This document shows positions 13,701 to 25,775 of a stretch of DNA of 64,000 bases, piece after piece. The DNA is from Opisthocomus hoazin (Eukaryota; Chordata; Aves; Opisthocomiformes; Opisthocomidae), in the NCBI RefSeq assembly GCF_030867145.1, contig NC_134433.1, positions 14,949,396 through 15,013,395 of the forward strand, in the 5' to 3' direction. The position numbers and the translations under genes are program-made. Every line of letters begins with the position of its first letter. Within the stretch, counting starts at the first letter, position 1. The notes under the pieces are model-generated. The model did no database searches, was not told the origin of the DNA, and was given only the letters and a program-made list of their open reading frames with translations.

Positions 13701-15354
13701 TTTATCATATAGACACACAAACTCAAGATTTTCGTTATTTGGAGATTAATTAATGTTTATGATTGAGACAGACTTTATCAGTTTTCCTAGTTTTTGCAAT
13801 TTAGTCCTTTTGTCTGGACAAACAAAGCTGATAGGCTCTGCGGAGAGAGAACCAGGCAGGGTGTCAGGGTGTCCCTAGGACCTGTCGTAAGCTCCTGTAA
13901 TTGTTCATCTAAAGGCACAGCTGAAAGAGACTGGAAAATCGGGTTTAGTCCTTTATTAAGATTTCATGAAAAGTAAATTCAAGACTGAAAATCACAAGGA
14001 AAGTATCTGTTAATTTGTTAAACTGCAGTTAATCATTGTGCTTTAACGCCATCAGTTGCTGGCAGCGTTTGCATCTTGCATGGCAGCGTGGTGGTGATGC
14101 CCCCGGAACAAGCAATGGGCATAAAACCAACCCAAGCTGCTTCCCTGTGTGTGTTCAAGTCTGGGAGAAGTGCAGAGACAACAGAAGCATGAGTGGATAC
14201 TCATTTTAAGACTGAAAAAAGAGAAAAGAGTGTCCATTTGTACAGAGACACATCCAGCAGACTCGTTCTGTTAGGTGTTAGCGTAGAACACAAACAAGGA
14301 AAAATAATGGCGAAATGCAACTTTCATTTGTATTTGGGATCATTCCAGACAGATGCCTAACAGTGAGATGCTTCCTTTGGAAGGATTTGAAGCTGCGGTC
14401 CTACGGTGCGTTTGCAGTTGGATTACCGCCGCGTTGGCTTCCGTCGATGTCATTACTTGCTTTCCCGCCCGCGTTCGGGGGCAGACGAAGGGATCGCATG
14501 ATTTCAGGGAGCGGCGTGGGGTTTTGCTGGCTAGCAGCGCTGTGTCTGATGCCCACCAGCAGCTCTTGAGAACTCTCGGACTCTGACATTCTCCTTAGTC
14601 TTTAGACATAATCCATCACCGCAGTGCTGGTTGCAGCCGTTCATGTCTCCTCTCAGTATAAAACAGTAAAAGCAGAGCGAAGGCAGCTGAATCTCCTGTC
14701 CCACCTTACCTGACTTGCTGAACCTCGCTTGCTAACTCTGTATTTAAAGATCGGGACTGCAGAGCAGACCAATGTCCCTAGGTGGGTCGCGTGCTGCTTT
14801 TGTTTATCAGAGTTCAAGTAGTTCCATTTGCTGCAAAAAAGATAAATCCAGCAGCAGATGCTTCACAGCCTTTGTGAAAGTGTTTGTCTGATCTCTGCAA
14901 ATAGGGGACTCCTTGTACTCAGTGAAGCAGTATTATTTATCTTAGTACTGCTGAGATATTTTTCAGCATGAAGTTTTTATTGGGTGCAAAGTACAAATGA
15001 GAGGATAGCTCCTTGAGCTCTTGGGTGAGATGACTGTGCTTTCTGGTTTTTGGAAATACTCATCCAGCCTGCTCTGCACCTTGCCGCTTGGACATTTCGC
15101 AGGAGGCTGTGCCTCCGTTCTGTGTCACATGCCAAGAGAGTGTGTTTATCCTTTTCCCAAAAGCGGGAAGCACGGGGAGCTCGTGGTGGCCTTACCACTG
15201 CAGATCTCATTTCCTCTCCTGAAAGAGCAGATGCATTTCCCTTTCACTCAAACTGAAGGGATCAGGGTTGGCTTATGCCATCTGGCTTTTCTGCGGAGTG
15301 GAACATAGACTTAATACAAACGAAATAATAACATGGGGTATAGTTTTGCATAGA

Positions 15355-15450
15355 ACTATAGAATCATAAAATAATTCATGTTGGAAGGAGCTTCAGGAGT
15401 TGATCCAGCCCAGCCTTCTGCTCAAAGCAGTGTCGGCACTGAATTTGGGC
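15355..15450 (-). mobile_element. CR1 LINE 3'-end fragment
   Basis: The + strand has ATAGAATCATAAAATAATTC then TGTTGGAAGGAGCTTCAGGAG and GATCCAGCCCAGCC, matching the reverse-complemented 3' tail of an avian CR1. It is strongly 5'-truncated and diverged. Confidence 0.75.
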
Positions 15451-16676
15451 ATGCCTTAATGCCTGCAGACACACTTGATTTTAAAAAAGTAAAATTAAAA
15501 AAAAAAAGATTTAAAGAAGTTAAATGCAGATATTTTCCTTTCTGAAATACCTTCTTCTTACTTTGGTTTGTCAGTATTCTGTAACAGCCAGGTCATCTTA
15601 TCTAGGCTTGCGGATCTTGTCAGCAAGTACGTATCTTCCTCTTGCTGACTTTTCTATAGTTTTTTATTTCCTTAAGTTATCTTGCAACTTAGTGTCTTTA
15701 CACCATCCATTCCAGAGCTTTTTTGGCCTCAAAAGGTAGAAGAAAGGATCTAAACTGACAAATAAATTGGAAAGGTGGTGGATTACATGCTGGCTACGTT
15801 TGGAGTCAAAGAAATAGTTTGAGGCAACAGCCTTAGCTCAGTCTGAACGTCAGGGAGAAGTCTGGCCGGGTATTCCAGTAGCTCTGGGTACGTGGGTAAT
15901 CTTGTTTAAAATCTGCTGAAATGTGATATAGAGAGCACAGTGTTCATCTAAACCTTCTGTATGTTGAGCATGGAGTGGCTGAGATGGTCTGCAGATTAAA
16001 AATTGTCCCCTTGCTTAACGCAGCATTTTGATGAAGAAAATATTTATACATGTTGTAAATAAACCTTGGCCTTACAATGAGAAACTGCAGGAAAACTGCA
16101 GAGTGCGTGTTAGCTAAGAGCTGGGCAACAACAAAGGGAAGCTGCTGCTTCAGCGCCAGGAACAGGACCCACCACCACCAGTGGCAATTAAGAAAGCCTT
16201 CCAAACGATGTTTGTATTGCGATGTTTGGAGTAACGGGACAATGCAAGGAACAATGTGATTACAGAGATCTGGCCCTGCCGTTGTTAGGCAGATCCCTCC
16301 TCCGAAGCGCTCCGTCGGCATTGTGACCGCTCTCGGTGCCAGTGCCACGCGGGAGCGTGCCACGGGGAGAGCAGAGCAGACGGGATGTGGGCAGGACGGC
16401 TCGCCCGAGGCGGGGAGGAAGAGTAGGGAGGAAGAGCTCAGCCGTGGGGACTGGATGAACCTATGGCGATGTGGCCTCAGAGTAAACTAGAGATGAGGAC
16501 AGCGAGCTCAGCAGGAGCCAGCGGAGTGTCCTGCCAGCGAGGAAGGTGAAGAGCACCCAGAGCCTCGTCAGCTGGAGCCGCGCTGGCGGACGGGTGGAAG
16601 TGATCATCCCCCCTGCTCAGCGCTCGTCGGCCCCATTGAGAGCGCAGCGTCTGCTTCCCCAAGGCCCTGGTCAAGG

Positions 16677-16835
16677 CAGGTCCCTGCCAGGTCCTCCTTC
16701 TCTGGAGATATTCAAGACCCGCCTGGACGCGGTGCTGTGCAGCCTGCTCTGGGTGACCCTGCTTGGGCAGGTTGGACTGGGTGACTCACAGAGGTCCCTG
16801 CCAACCCCCGCCATTCTGTGATGCTGTGAAGGCAG
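16677..16835 (+). mobile_element. CR1 LINE 3'-end fragment, sense orientation
   Basis: The sequence encodes the last residues of CR1 ORF2 (LEIFKTRLDAVL then LLWVTLLGQ) and continues into the typical 3' end with CCATTCTGTGATGCTGTGAA. It belongs to the same subfamily as the copies at 24.07 and 52.55 kb but in the opposite orientation. Less than 0.2 kb remains. Confidence 0.8.
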
Positions 16836-16854
16836 ACAAGGAGGCAGCTGCAAA

Positions 16855-17100
16855 GGTGGTGCGAGGCAAGAGCGTGGAGACGACAGACAGAAATAGAAGT
16901 AAGGTACAAGGAGAAACTTTTTCCCCACGAGGGCAGCGCAGTGGTGGGATAGGCTGGTACCGCAGCTGGGAATTTCTGTCCCTGGAGGCTTCCAAGATCC
17001 GCCTGGATGGACCCCTCAGCTGCGATGGCACACCCACCCTGCCCTGAGCTGGAGGCCAGGCTAGAGACCTCCGAGGGCCCCTCCAGCCCGAATCCTCCTG
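16855..17100 (+). mobile_element. Second CR1-like fragment, sense orientation
   Basis: The stretch from about AAGGTACAAGGAGAAACTTT to CTCCAGCCCGAATCCTCCTG follows the CR1 ORF2-end pattern: a block equivalent to RFFPRVTEHWNRL, then CTGGAGGCTTCCAAGATCCG, CCTGGATGG and GAGGGCCCCTCCAGCCC. It is more diverged than its upstream neighbour and seems to be a different subfamily inserted side by side. Confidence 0.55.
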
Positions 17101-20100
17101 CAGTTTGGGCTCATTTCCAAACTCACAAGGGTAGAGCTGGCTGAATTCTTGAGCTCTGCTGTTCCGATATCCACACAGCACTTCAGAACACATTTCAATG
17201 CTCCCTCTAGATGCTGGAGGTTTTCTTCTGTGATCCACCAGCAAACAGAGCAGAAAGTTAGTTTAATTTTTGTTAGATGATGTTTTCCTTTTGATAGGGA
17301 GTATAAAACCCCTTTGGAGACTTTCCAATCAAAACCATTCACATCACTGTATCGGCCGGTTTCTTCAGGAGGCAGGGAAGGAGTCTGCAGAGGAAGTCCC
17401 AGATGAGGCACACTGGCCGTTAGCGCACGCTCCTGTTCGTGACCTTGCTCACGAGCACGTGAGCTGTAAATGCTTGCCTGCCATGTGGCTTTGCCTTTTC
17501 ATCTTCAGGTTTGATTATAAAAATGTTCCTGTTTAAAAGGCACACGCAAGGGAATAAATCTCTGGGCCTGGTGCCTCTGAGAGCGTCGGCAGCCCCAGTA
17601 TTTAACTGGTAACAAAGAGAATTTTAGTGGAAGTTTTTTGATAAAAAGTTGGCAGCTTATCAGAGGGCGAATTTGACCATGATATGTGAACAAAGATGTC
17701 GCATAGGGTGTTTAGACTGCTTACCTCTCCCTGTAATTCTATTGCTTTAAATAATAATGAATGAAATATAAGCTAGAATACGCTTGCCTTCAGTGTGTAT
17801 GATATTTTCAATTAGTGACTCGATTAAAGAAGTTGTTGAATTTTGCTTTTAGCATAATTCAGGTATTTGACTGTTTAATGCGACGCGAGGCAAACTAGCA
17901 GCAGTTTAAAGTCATGAGAATTAAGAGTGACCTGAAGACTGATTAGCTTTTAACACAAAATCCGTAGGGATAAGAAGCTTGGACCGTTGTTTAACCTGTT
18001 TGATTTCACTGGGACAGAAACGCTGGCTATATTTTAAAGTTGCCTTCTCTTTCATCTGAGTGGCAGGCGGTCCAACCCAGCAAAAGGCAAGTTGAGTGTG
18101 AAGAAGGGTAAAGTTCAAATAAATAAATAAAATAGATGAAGAATTGATTAAAGGAAGGTGAAGGATAGAACACAGATGTGAGTATCCCCTCCTAATATGT
18201 TTCAGTCTTCGCTGGGTTTGGCCTTGCTTCCTTTAACTGCTGGGCTTTGATGTTGCAGGGTGGAAAGCAGAGCCTACTCTGCCTCAGCTTTTGTGTTCCA
18301 GGCAGCATCGACCCTTTGTCTGAGGAGGGCTCAGGCAGGTTATAAATCTGTAACATTGCACTTCACCTTTTGTGTCTTGCTTAATGACCTTTTAGAAATA
18401 AATGCAGAGTAGCTGAAGGGAACAGTATCAGCGATGGAAAAGCTGACACGTACGCAACCTGAGCTCTGATTTTTCAGATTGCTCCAGTCTGTTAAACAAA
18501 ACTTCTTTTTCTTTGCTCTGTGATTAAAAACAAAAAAAAAAAAGAGGGAAAAAGGGGACAGGGGGGCGTTTTCTTAGCTGAGTTCTCTGTCCTGTAATTC
18601 AGCTTACTGAAAGTAAACTCCTTACTGGAAAAATGCTGCAGAGTCACCAGCCTAGAGAAAGAGGCTGCAGTCATTCAAACACGGACACAGATGCTCCGCA
18701 CAAATATCTGCCCGCTTGTTCTCGGACGTCTGTGGACAGCTGTTGATTTAAAGGGCTTTCGCAAGAGCCATTGGAAATGGCACTGTTTATTTCCCTTGCA
18801 TAAAAATGATCATTTAAGAGTCTCATCAGGCTCTTTTTCTGTTTCCCACAGTACTAAATTTAACGTAAATATCCTTGATATGAAAAAATAGATGATAACT
18901 TTTCTGTAAATACACAAAAAACATACACTATTCCAGAGGAGTGTCTCACTATGAAACGTTCTCCAGATGAATGAGAGGAAAACTGAAGTTTCCCACCACT
19001 TCAAACCGGTACAATAATTTATTTTGGTGATGATTATAATGGCTATTTTGGATTCGGGTGTACAATAGTGAAACACTGACATTATTTTCTTTTGTTTATG
19101 CACTTTACTTAAAATAAGAGATTACTCCAAAGGAAGCTATGTGAGGAAGAATACTTGCAGAGAGAGGCCGGATTTACTTTGGCTGGCGGTCCTGGCCTAT
19201 CGGCTAGAGAACGACCTGCAGAATTTACAGAGACCCGCAACCTGCTTACAGTTGCCTTTTAACGCAGAACGCCTACCCTCACTGAACTGATGGACACTGA
19301 CAAGCCCTTGCAAGCTGTACCAAATATTTTCCAGTATTTATACTACTTCGATCCCTCCAAAGAAGGGGAATGCCAAAACCAGAGGTTGTTGCGGACAGGT
19401 CACTTGTACCATTGGTAGTTTTTCCACGTCCACAGTTGTACACCCTGGCTCAGAGTGAATAGATCGCAAGTGAACCAGTTTTCCAGTGGCCTCATAGCCT
19501 TTATTTCTGCCAGGGTTCGTGAAATGGTTGGTGCTCTCTGTTCTCACAGTTTAACTGAAAGCCTTGCGGTTCGCCTGTGGTTCTCCTCGAAGCCCCAGCA
19601 CTCTGGCAAATGTTATAAGGTCAGTCTGAAAAATGCATTCGATGCTTTAACTTGGCACAGCACCCGATGCAGCCGCTAGCAGGGTGACTGCAAAGCTCTG
19701 CCCTCTGCTTTTCAGGAGTTCATACCCTTCGTATGCTACATGGCTGTGTGAGCTTGTGAGTGCTGTGTTGTACCCTATATGGGACTTTATTTCTTTCATT
19801 AGGGCTCTAACTGAATTTTTGTTACAGAAGAGTAGTATTTCCATCTAGTCTTTGCAGTTATCTGCTGGAGAGACCCTCACATGACAGGTTATTCCCTGGC
19901 TGTGCACTTCAGTCTATTAGCTTTGTACCTTTGGCCTTTACAGAGATGATTCTGCCAGGGTCACAGATTGACGCTATAAATCACTTTTATTTGATTTGTA
20001 AAAAACATCCTGCTTGAACAAATAGCGTTCCAGATTGATTTGGGTTGAAGTGGTGTGGATGCCTAGAGCCCAAGTGCCTGACTCTGGACACACAAGCAGT

Positions 20101-23100
20101 GGAGAGCAGCTGTCTAGACAAGAGGTGGCTGGTGGGGAGCAGTGCCGTTCCGTGTGATTTACAAAGCGGCCCTTGAATTCCTTGCTTTTCTGCGAGTCTC
20201 TGGTAGCGGCGTTGGGAGCCCACCTTTGGGACCCCAGCACGCCGGGCTGCATACTGGTAAAAAAGTCAGGCTCCCATCACAGTAATAAGTCTCACTAGCT
20301 ATGAGCGTTGGATTCGCTGTCTTCTGCCCCAGTGAAGAGTGAAACTTAAATATGAACTTCAAATAATTTCTAATGGAAATTGTTACAGATCAATTTAAAA
20401 AAAATTGCTGTTATAGTAGTTTATGTAAAGGACAATTTCTTCCAGTCTGGCTTGCTATTTATCTTTATCTTTTTGAACAAAAACTTGATTTGGGTCAATT
20501 TTTGCCCCACTTCCCCAACTCGCTGTCCTAGAACATCTTGCAGAGAGCCAATGAGCCGACAATTGATGAAGCCACATTGTTCTACCATGACAAGACACAC
20601 AGGAGCAGCAGGCTGGGTTTGTGGAATGCTGCTAGCGTCCCAATTTACAATCTGCATCTAGTAAATACTATTATGAATATCTTATTTATATGTGATTGAG
20701 TCTTTCAGCTACAGGTGAAGGTAGCTACCTGCTCCTAAAACTCTACCTTTCCTTCTTGTGTACAGTGTATATTGTGTGTATATATATACAGTATATATAG
20801 TGTACATGTAGTGTGTATATATATATATACAGTGTATATTACAATATCTTCCCTGTATCTTGTACCTTTCTACGTTGTAGAAATGTACTTGCCATTTCCT
20901 TTTATTTGATGTGATACTGCTTCCACTGATGTGTGTGTGTATGCCTTTATCTAGGTGCATACAGAAGTCTGGAGTCTTGCGAATGTCTTCTGTCTGTTTA
21001 ATCTTAGTTCCTGTAACTCCTCCAACGTGCCGGGAAAGACATAATTCTAAGAGTCAAGGGCTGTATTACGTTGCTGGTTTGCTCATAGGAAAGACTGGTA
21101 AAGCTGCGTTTTGCTGTGTGCCACTTCAACCATGCTGGGATGGCTTAAAAAAAACCAAGGGAGAAAAGGAGCAAGGGATGGGAGGAGAAGAACCTACTGT
21201 CTTTCCAGTATTAGAAATAATGTTACTGATGGTGGAGTACTGTTAGAAGTCCTCAGTGACGGTCAGATTCCTCTTAATAAGAACAAACGGCGCTGTTTAT
21301 CAAGAACATGCTGCAAGGAGTTCCTTATAAAAATTGTTAAATACAAATTCTAACCCAGGAGTGTTAAGAGCATTGGTATAACAGCGCTGCCTTTTCTTAA
21401 GCTCCTTCCCAGGTCAGTCTGAAGAGAAGAAAAACAAACATACAAACCACCAGGATTAGGATCAGGTGCAGAAAAGCAGACTGCTGCTGGCCAGGCTTTT
21501 CCAGAGCGTGCAATGCAGAGAGCATGGTACCATGCTGTACGGAAAATTATCTATTTACCACAGAGTATCCTGGGGTAATTGAATGCCGTGTAATGAGGGC
21601 GCAGGATGTGTTAATCATTCCGTTTCGGCTTTCTTGACAGGAACTTGGCAGTAAGTTACAGCAAAGCAGGCACTGATACCAAAGTTTTTATTACCACTGC
21701 CTATGCTTCTGGCAGATTTTATTGTTGTACAGTTCTTCCTCATCTTCTAAATGGAGAAGCATGTTGTGCTGTCGCTTCTATAGGCTCTGCTGGGGACAAC
21801 TATTGCAAAATATCTTTTGTAAAGTTTTACTTTCTCATGTGTCGGGGTTTTTTACCATTATCTCAGTCTTTTTTTGTTATTTTTTTAAGCCTCTATTTAG
21901 TCTGTTCAGGCAGTTGAAAACCCTAGGCAGCTCTGTCTTCTGGAGAAGACTTACTTAGCCATGTACGTCTTAGTCAAAGGCAGGGAAACGAGCTGTTGGA
22001 AGAGCTAATTTCATCTTGTATAGCTAGCTGTGCGTGCTCTTTTTCTTTTGTGAGTGACAGAGGTGATTCTGTGTATGCTTCTGTTGCACGGCCCCTCTGT
22101 AAGCTGCCGGTGTGTGTTGCCTGGCGTTAGCAAAACGAGCCACCAGGTTTCACCAAACCAACGTCACTTTCTTGAGGCTGAGTCTGTTGCTGAGGTCATT
22201 CGGTACTTGCTGAGGAATGCTCGGGCGTGATTTTTTTCTTTTTAATAAGCTTTATATGAGGTATTTGTAAATCATGAGCTGTGGATTGCCTGTTGTCCTA
22301 CCAACTCTGCTCTGTCACAATCTCAAAACATTCCTATGGTTGCAGCAGACACTGCCCTGACTTTTTAAATGCATTCCCGTGTAATCTGAATGTTTGTGTT
22401 TTATGAGCTTTAATAGCTGTTTTTTAAAATATATCAAACTTGTTCCATAACATGTGCATTCATATCTGTGGGACCATAAACCCGTACTTCCCGTTTATCC
22501 TCTGGCACTGCAATATTAACAGTCGGGACAATAGAAACCCATTTTGGGCTTTTTTTAGGAGAGGGACACTGGAGTGCTTTGAGCAGTGCTTGGGAGACAC
22601 CAGGTTCTCTGCCAATCAAACTGTTGTAAACCATGAAAGTAAATGGAGCTTTGGCAATTTCTCTGCTTACAACCTGCTTCATAAACTTCATGTGAGCACT
22701 CTATACACAGAGACACTCCTTGGACTGGGGCTGTCCCGACGCCCAGTTCCCGAAATGTTTGAGCTGTATCAACGATTTGGAGCAGTGAAATTCTCTGAGG
22801 ACACGGAAATGGCTGGCGAATCCTCCCTTTTACCACATGTATGTGCAATGAAGAGCTGCACAGAGCCAACCGGCCGCCAGCCTCAGAGCATTTCAGCTGA
22901 CGGGGCTGGAGGAAGGCTTCAGCACCTCGGTGCCTGACTTTGTCTCCTTACCCTGCTCTCTGCAGCAGCAGCTTTCCTTTACCTTAGGAGCTGACTGTTT
23001 TTCTCCCAGGATTATTCACAGGTTCAGCAGTAACTCTTGGGTTCCAGGACACAAAACATTACGTTTCACTGCGTGTAAAAAAGCATTTTGTGTAATGCTG

Positions 23101-24060
23101 AGAGTTTCATGTACAACAAACTCCATTGACTCTAGATTTTCAAAGATACAGCATTCTTGACAGAAAATGACTATGATTTATTTAGGACTTAATCTCAACA
23201 TCAGCGAAATGTACAACTTCTGCCTTCCTTTCCCTCTCTGAAATTCTTCATAACCACACATATCTGGAAACTAATCAATCAAGACCTTTCTCCTACGTGC
23301 TGGGAACAACGAGTAGTCTTAGTAATGTGGGAAGTGAATGGGTGTTTGCATTGTGAAGGTAATTTCAGTTGATGGAAACTAATATAGTTTTGCGAAGTTC
23401 TCTTCATACTATAAAAAGAAAGGGCGTGGAAAAGTTTAGCCAGGAGAAGATAGATTATAAACAAACAAAAGCCGTAGTTATTAAAATAGGGTCAGCTGTT
23501 TGGATTTTTTTAATCACAGTTGTGTTTGAGTACTAGATGTCTAAATCATTTCAGAAGATATTAATAGGTAAAAGATAATAAAATCACCCAAACAGATTAC
23601 AATCTTGTACCTTTTATGTACCTTTTATAATAGAACTTTAAATGCAAATTGCATTCAACTGCAAGAAGGGAAATAATGTCCCAAAGGCATTTTAATTAAT
23701 TGCTCTAGTTAATTACAGTCATAATTTTACTTGTGTGACTGACTACAATCAGGTTTTATGGGTGTACATGGATTTATTTCTGAGACTAAAAGCCCCAAAC
23801 AGCAGGGTATTTTTAGGAAGTGTATTTGAACTTCATAATGAAAACTGCATGTTCCCGTTCTCGGCAGTTGGCTTGAAGGAGTTGTGTCAGCATTCAGAGT
23901 TTGGAGGGCATCGAGAAGAAAAACTGCCCGGCTTTACCCAGCCTGGCTGGGAAGGTCACTATGGCCCCGCTGACGCTGCGCTGCTGCTCGTGCTCCCCAA
24001 GCCATCGTCTGCCGTTCATCCTGCCATGGGCACCAGACTTTGCGTCGGTGGCCCGGAGGT
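17101..24060. other. Intergenic, no gene recognised
   Basis: AT-rich DNA with no recognised gene. The longest open frame (22440-22937, + strand, overlapped by 85- and 104-codon frames on the - strand) shows no family motif. A TA/TG microsatellite sits at about 20764-20842. No tRNA-like cloverleaf or intact transposon was seen. Confidence 0.6.
20764..20842. repeat. TA/TG-rich microsatellite
   Basis: Imperfect alternation of GTGTATATTG, TATATATATA and CAGTATATATAGTG units over about 80 bp. It is built from (TA)n and (GTGTATA)n segments and is a simple low-complexity tract with no coding role. Confidence 0.85.
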
Positions 24061-24065
24061 GTTCA

Positions 24066-24480
24066 CAGAATCACAGAATCACAGAATGTTGGGGGTTGGA
24101 AGGGACCTCTGTGGGTCACCCAGCCCAACCCCCTGCCGAAGCAGGGTCACCCAGAGCAGGCCGTAGAGGACCTTGTCCAGGTGGGTCTTGAATATCTCCA
24201 GAGAAGGAGACTCCACAACCTCCCTGGGCAGCCTGGGCCAGGGCTCCGTCACCCTCAGAGGGAAGAAGTTCTTCCTCATCTTCAGACAGAACTTCCTCTG
24301 CTTCAGTTTGTGCCCGTTGCCCCTTATCCTGTTACTGTGCACCACTGAAATGAACTTGGCCCCATCCTCCTGACACCCACCGTGCAGATATTTATAAGCA
24401 TTTCTAAGGTCCCCTCGCAGCCTTCTCTTCTTCAGGCTGAACAAGCCCAGCTCCCTCAGCCTCTTCTTGTGGGAGAGATG
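24066..24480 (-). mobile_element. CR1 LINE, about 415 bp with intact ORF2 C-terminus
   Basis: On the - strand this reads as the end of CR1 ORF2: RLRELGLFSLKKRRLRGDL, GGCQEDGAKF, RGNGHKLKQRKF and PRLPREVVESPSLEIFKTHL, ending at PTPNIL then a stop. The frame 24444-24079 is uninterrupted. The 3' tail on the + strand is three copies of ACAGAATC or its variant at 24066-24090. It is 5'-truncated, as is usual for CR1. The open frame suggests a fairly young copy, but it cannot move by itself because the reverse transcriptase and endonuclease are missing. Confidence 0.93.
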
Positions 24481-25420
24481 TGTTGGCCAGCTGCACCGGT
24501 GGGGTCTGGAAATGTCACCCCCATTTACTGGAGCTGCTGGTGTGGCGCATCGCAGCGGGCTCCTCAGCCAGCCCGCAGCAGGTCTGGAGATGCAGTGCTT
24601 GCCACCATGTCTCTGCCACCTGAAGCCCTGGGGCTACACTACCTTAAATGTGGTGGGGAAGGCAGCACGGGGCTGTTTTGTTCTCCGAGATGGGGCTTGC
24701 GGCAGGTGCCTGCAGCGAGGGGGTTGCCAGGCTGCTTGGGCTCCCCTCAGCCTGACGGGAAGGGACCCTCGCAAGATGGCGGCCAGCGGCGGGCGAGGTC
24801 TGTGGGTGCCCAACCCCTCGCCTGTCACCACTGCCGTGCTGAGAAGGAATTTTTCTCTTTTTTTCTCCCTGACCTTTTTCCTTTCAGGTCACTTTAAGTG
24901 GCAGGGCTGCCCCGCGTGGAATTTGACCCTGACTTTGGTGGCAGCGGGTGCTGCAGCCCGCCTGCCCGCCATGCCACCATGCCCACCTCGGAGAGGCCGC
25001 AGCCCGGCCGCGCTGCCGCTCCTGCCGCCTGTCAACAGCGAAGCGGTGAGTCAGCCCCGTCTGCAAAGGAGATCGTAGATGGTGAAAGAACACTGAGGAA
25101 AAAAAAAAAGGTACACAAGGGTTTACCAGGCTGAGCACTGCCCTGGGGTACGGATGCCTCAGACGGGCATCCTGGGGGTCTCGGTGCTTCCTCATGGGTG
25201 CTTTCCCTCGTGCTGGGAGAGATGCCTGCGTGAGGCTCTGGAAGAAGTAGCTGAGAGATGCGGCGTATGAGCTGGGTGGGGTTTAGATGCTTCTTGTGGA
25301 AGGATCCCGTGGGACTGTGGTCATCCACGTCGTCCCCTGTGTTGGCGGGGAGTGGCTCGTCCAGCCGGGCAGCGTGGCAGGAGGCTGCCAGCCTCGGATT
25401 CCTCGGGTGTGTTTCTTCAG
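24481..25420. other. GC-rich block with candidate promoter and exon
   Basis: The GC content rises sharply next to the CR1 copy. AAGATGGCGGC at 24773-24783 matches the YY1-type start-site motif found at many TATA-less promoters. About 100 bp downstream, a long pyrimidine tract ending CCTTTCAG at 24887 and a donor GCG|GTGAGT after 25045 bracket a 158-bp segment (24888-25045). Several frames are open here, including one of 203 codons at 24467-25078, but none resembles a known protein. It could be the start of a non-coding RNA or an unrecognised gene, or chance in GC-rich DNA. Confidence 0.35.
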
Positions 25421-25696
25421 TGCATCTCAGCTAGATTTTTACTGGCTTTTCCAGAGATAGATACACATTGATTAACTAGTAAATCCTGAATTTCCATTTT
25501 TTTTAAAATGTCTATATGATTTTCTCCTATATGAAATGTTTTCCACAGCCACCTCTGTGGCTACCATGACATTTTTAATGTCATCGACAATTCTCTAAAT
25601 CCCAAGTCATTCGTAGTGCTTACTGGAAGAAAATCACCACGTCCACTTGTAATGCTATTGAAGAGAGCCTCGCGTCTCCAAGCATAATCATTTTTC

Positions 25697-25775
25697 ATAT
25701 AATCATTTATAGGATAATTTAGGTTGGAAAAGACTTTTAAGAACATCGAGTCCAGCCTGATTTTTGTCATGGAGT
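25697..25775 (-). mobile_element. Short CR1 LINE 3'-end fragment
   Basis: The + strand has ATAATCATTTATAGGATAAT then TTAGGTTGGAAAAGACTTTT and CATCGAGTCCAGCCTG, the reverse complement of a CR1 tail of a different subfamily from the 24-kb copy. Only about 75 bp is recognisable. Confidence 0.75.

Larger units (their letters stand above)
9216..15354. other. Intergenic, USP32 to first clear CR1
   Basis: No gene is recognised on either strand. The stretch is mostly AT-rich, with scattered short open frames that show no family signature, no splice-linked partners and no homology I recognise. It contains the CpG patch at about 9990-10110, a short CR1 tail at about 10666-10725 and a CpG-dense stretch at about 14390-14545, listed separately. 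A further AATAAA at about 10145 could serve an extended USP32 transcript, but nothing supports that. Confidence 0.6.

Noticed and set aside
24467-25078. 203-codon + frame in the GC-rich block
   Set aside because: It starts inside a CR1 element, shows no family motif and crosses the strong acceptor at 24887. The block is reported as a possible non-coding unit instead of a protein gene.
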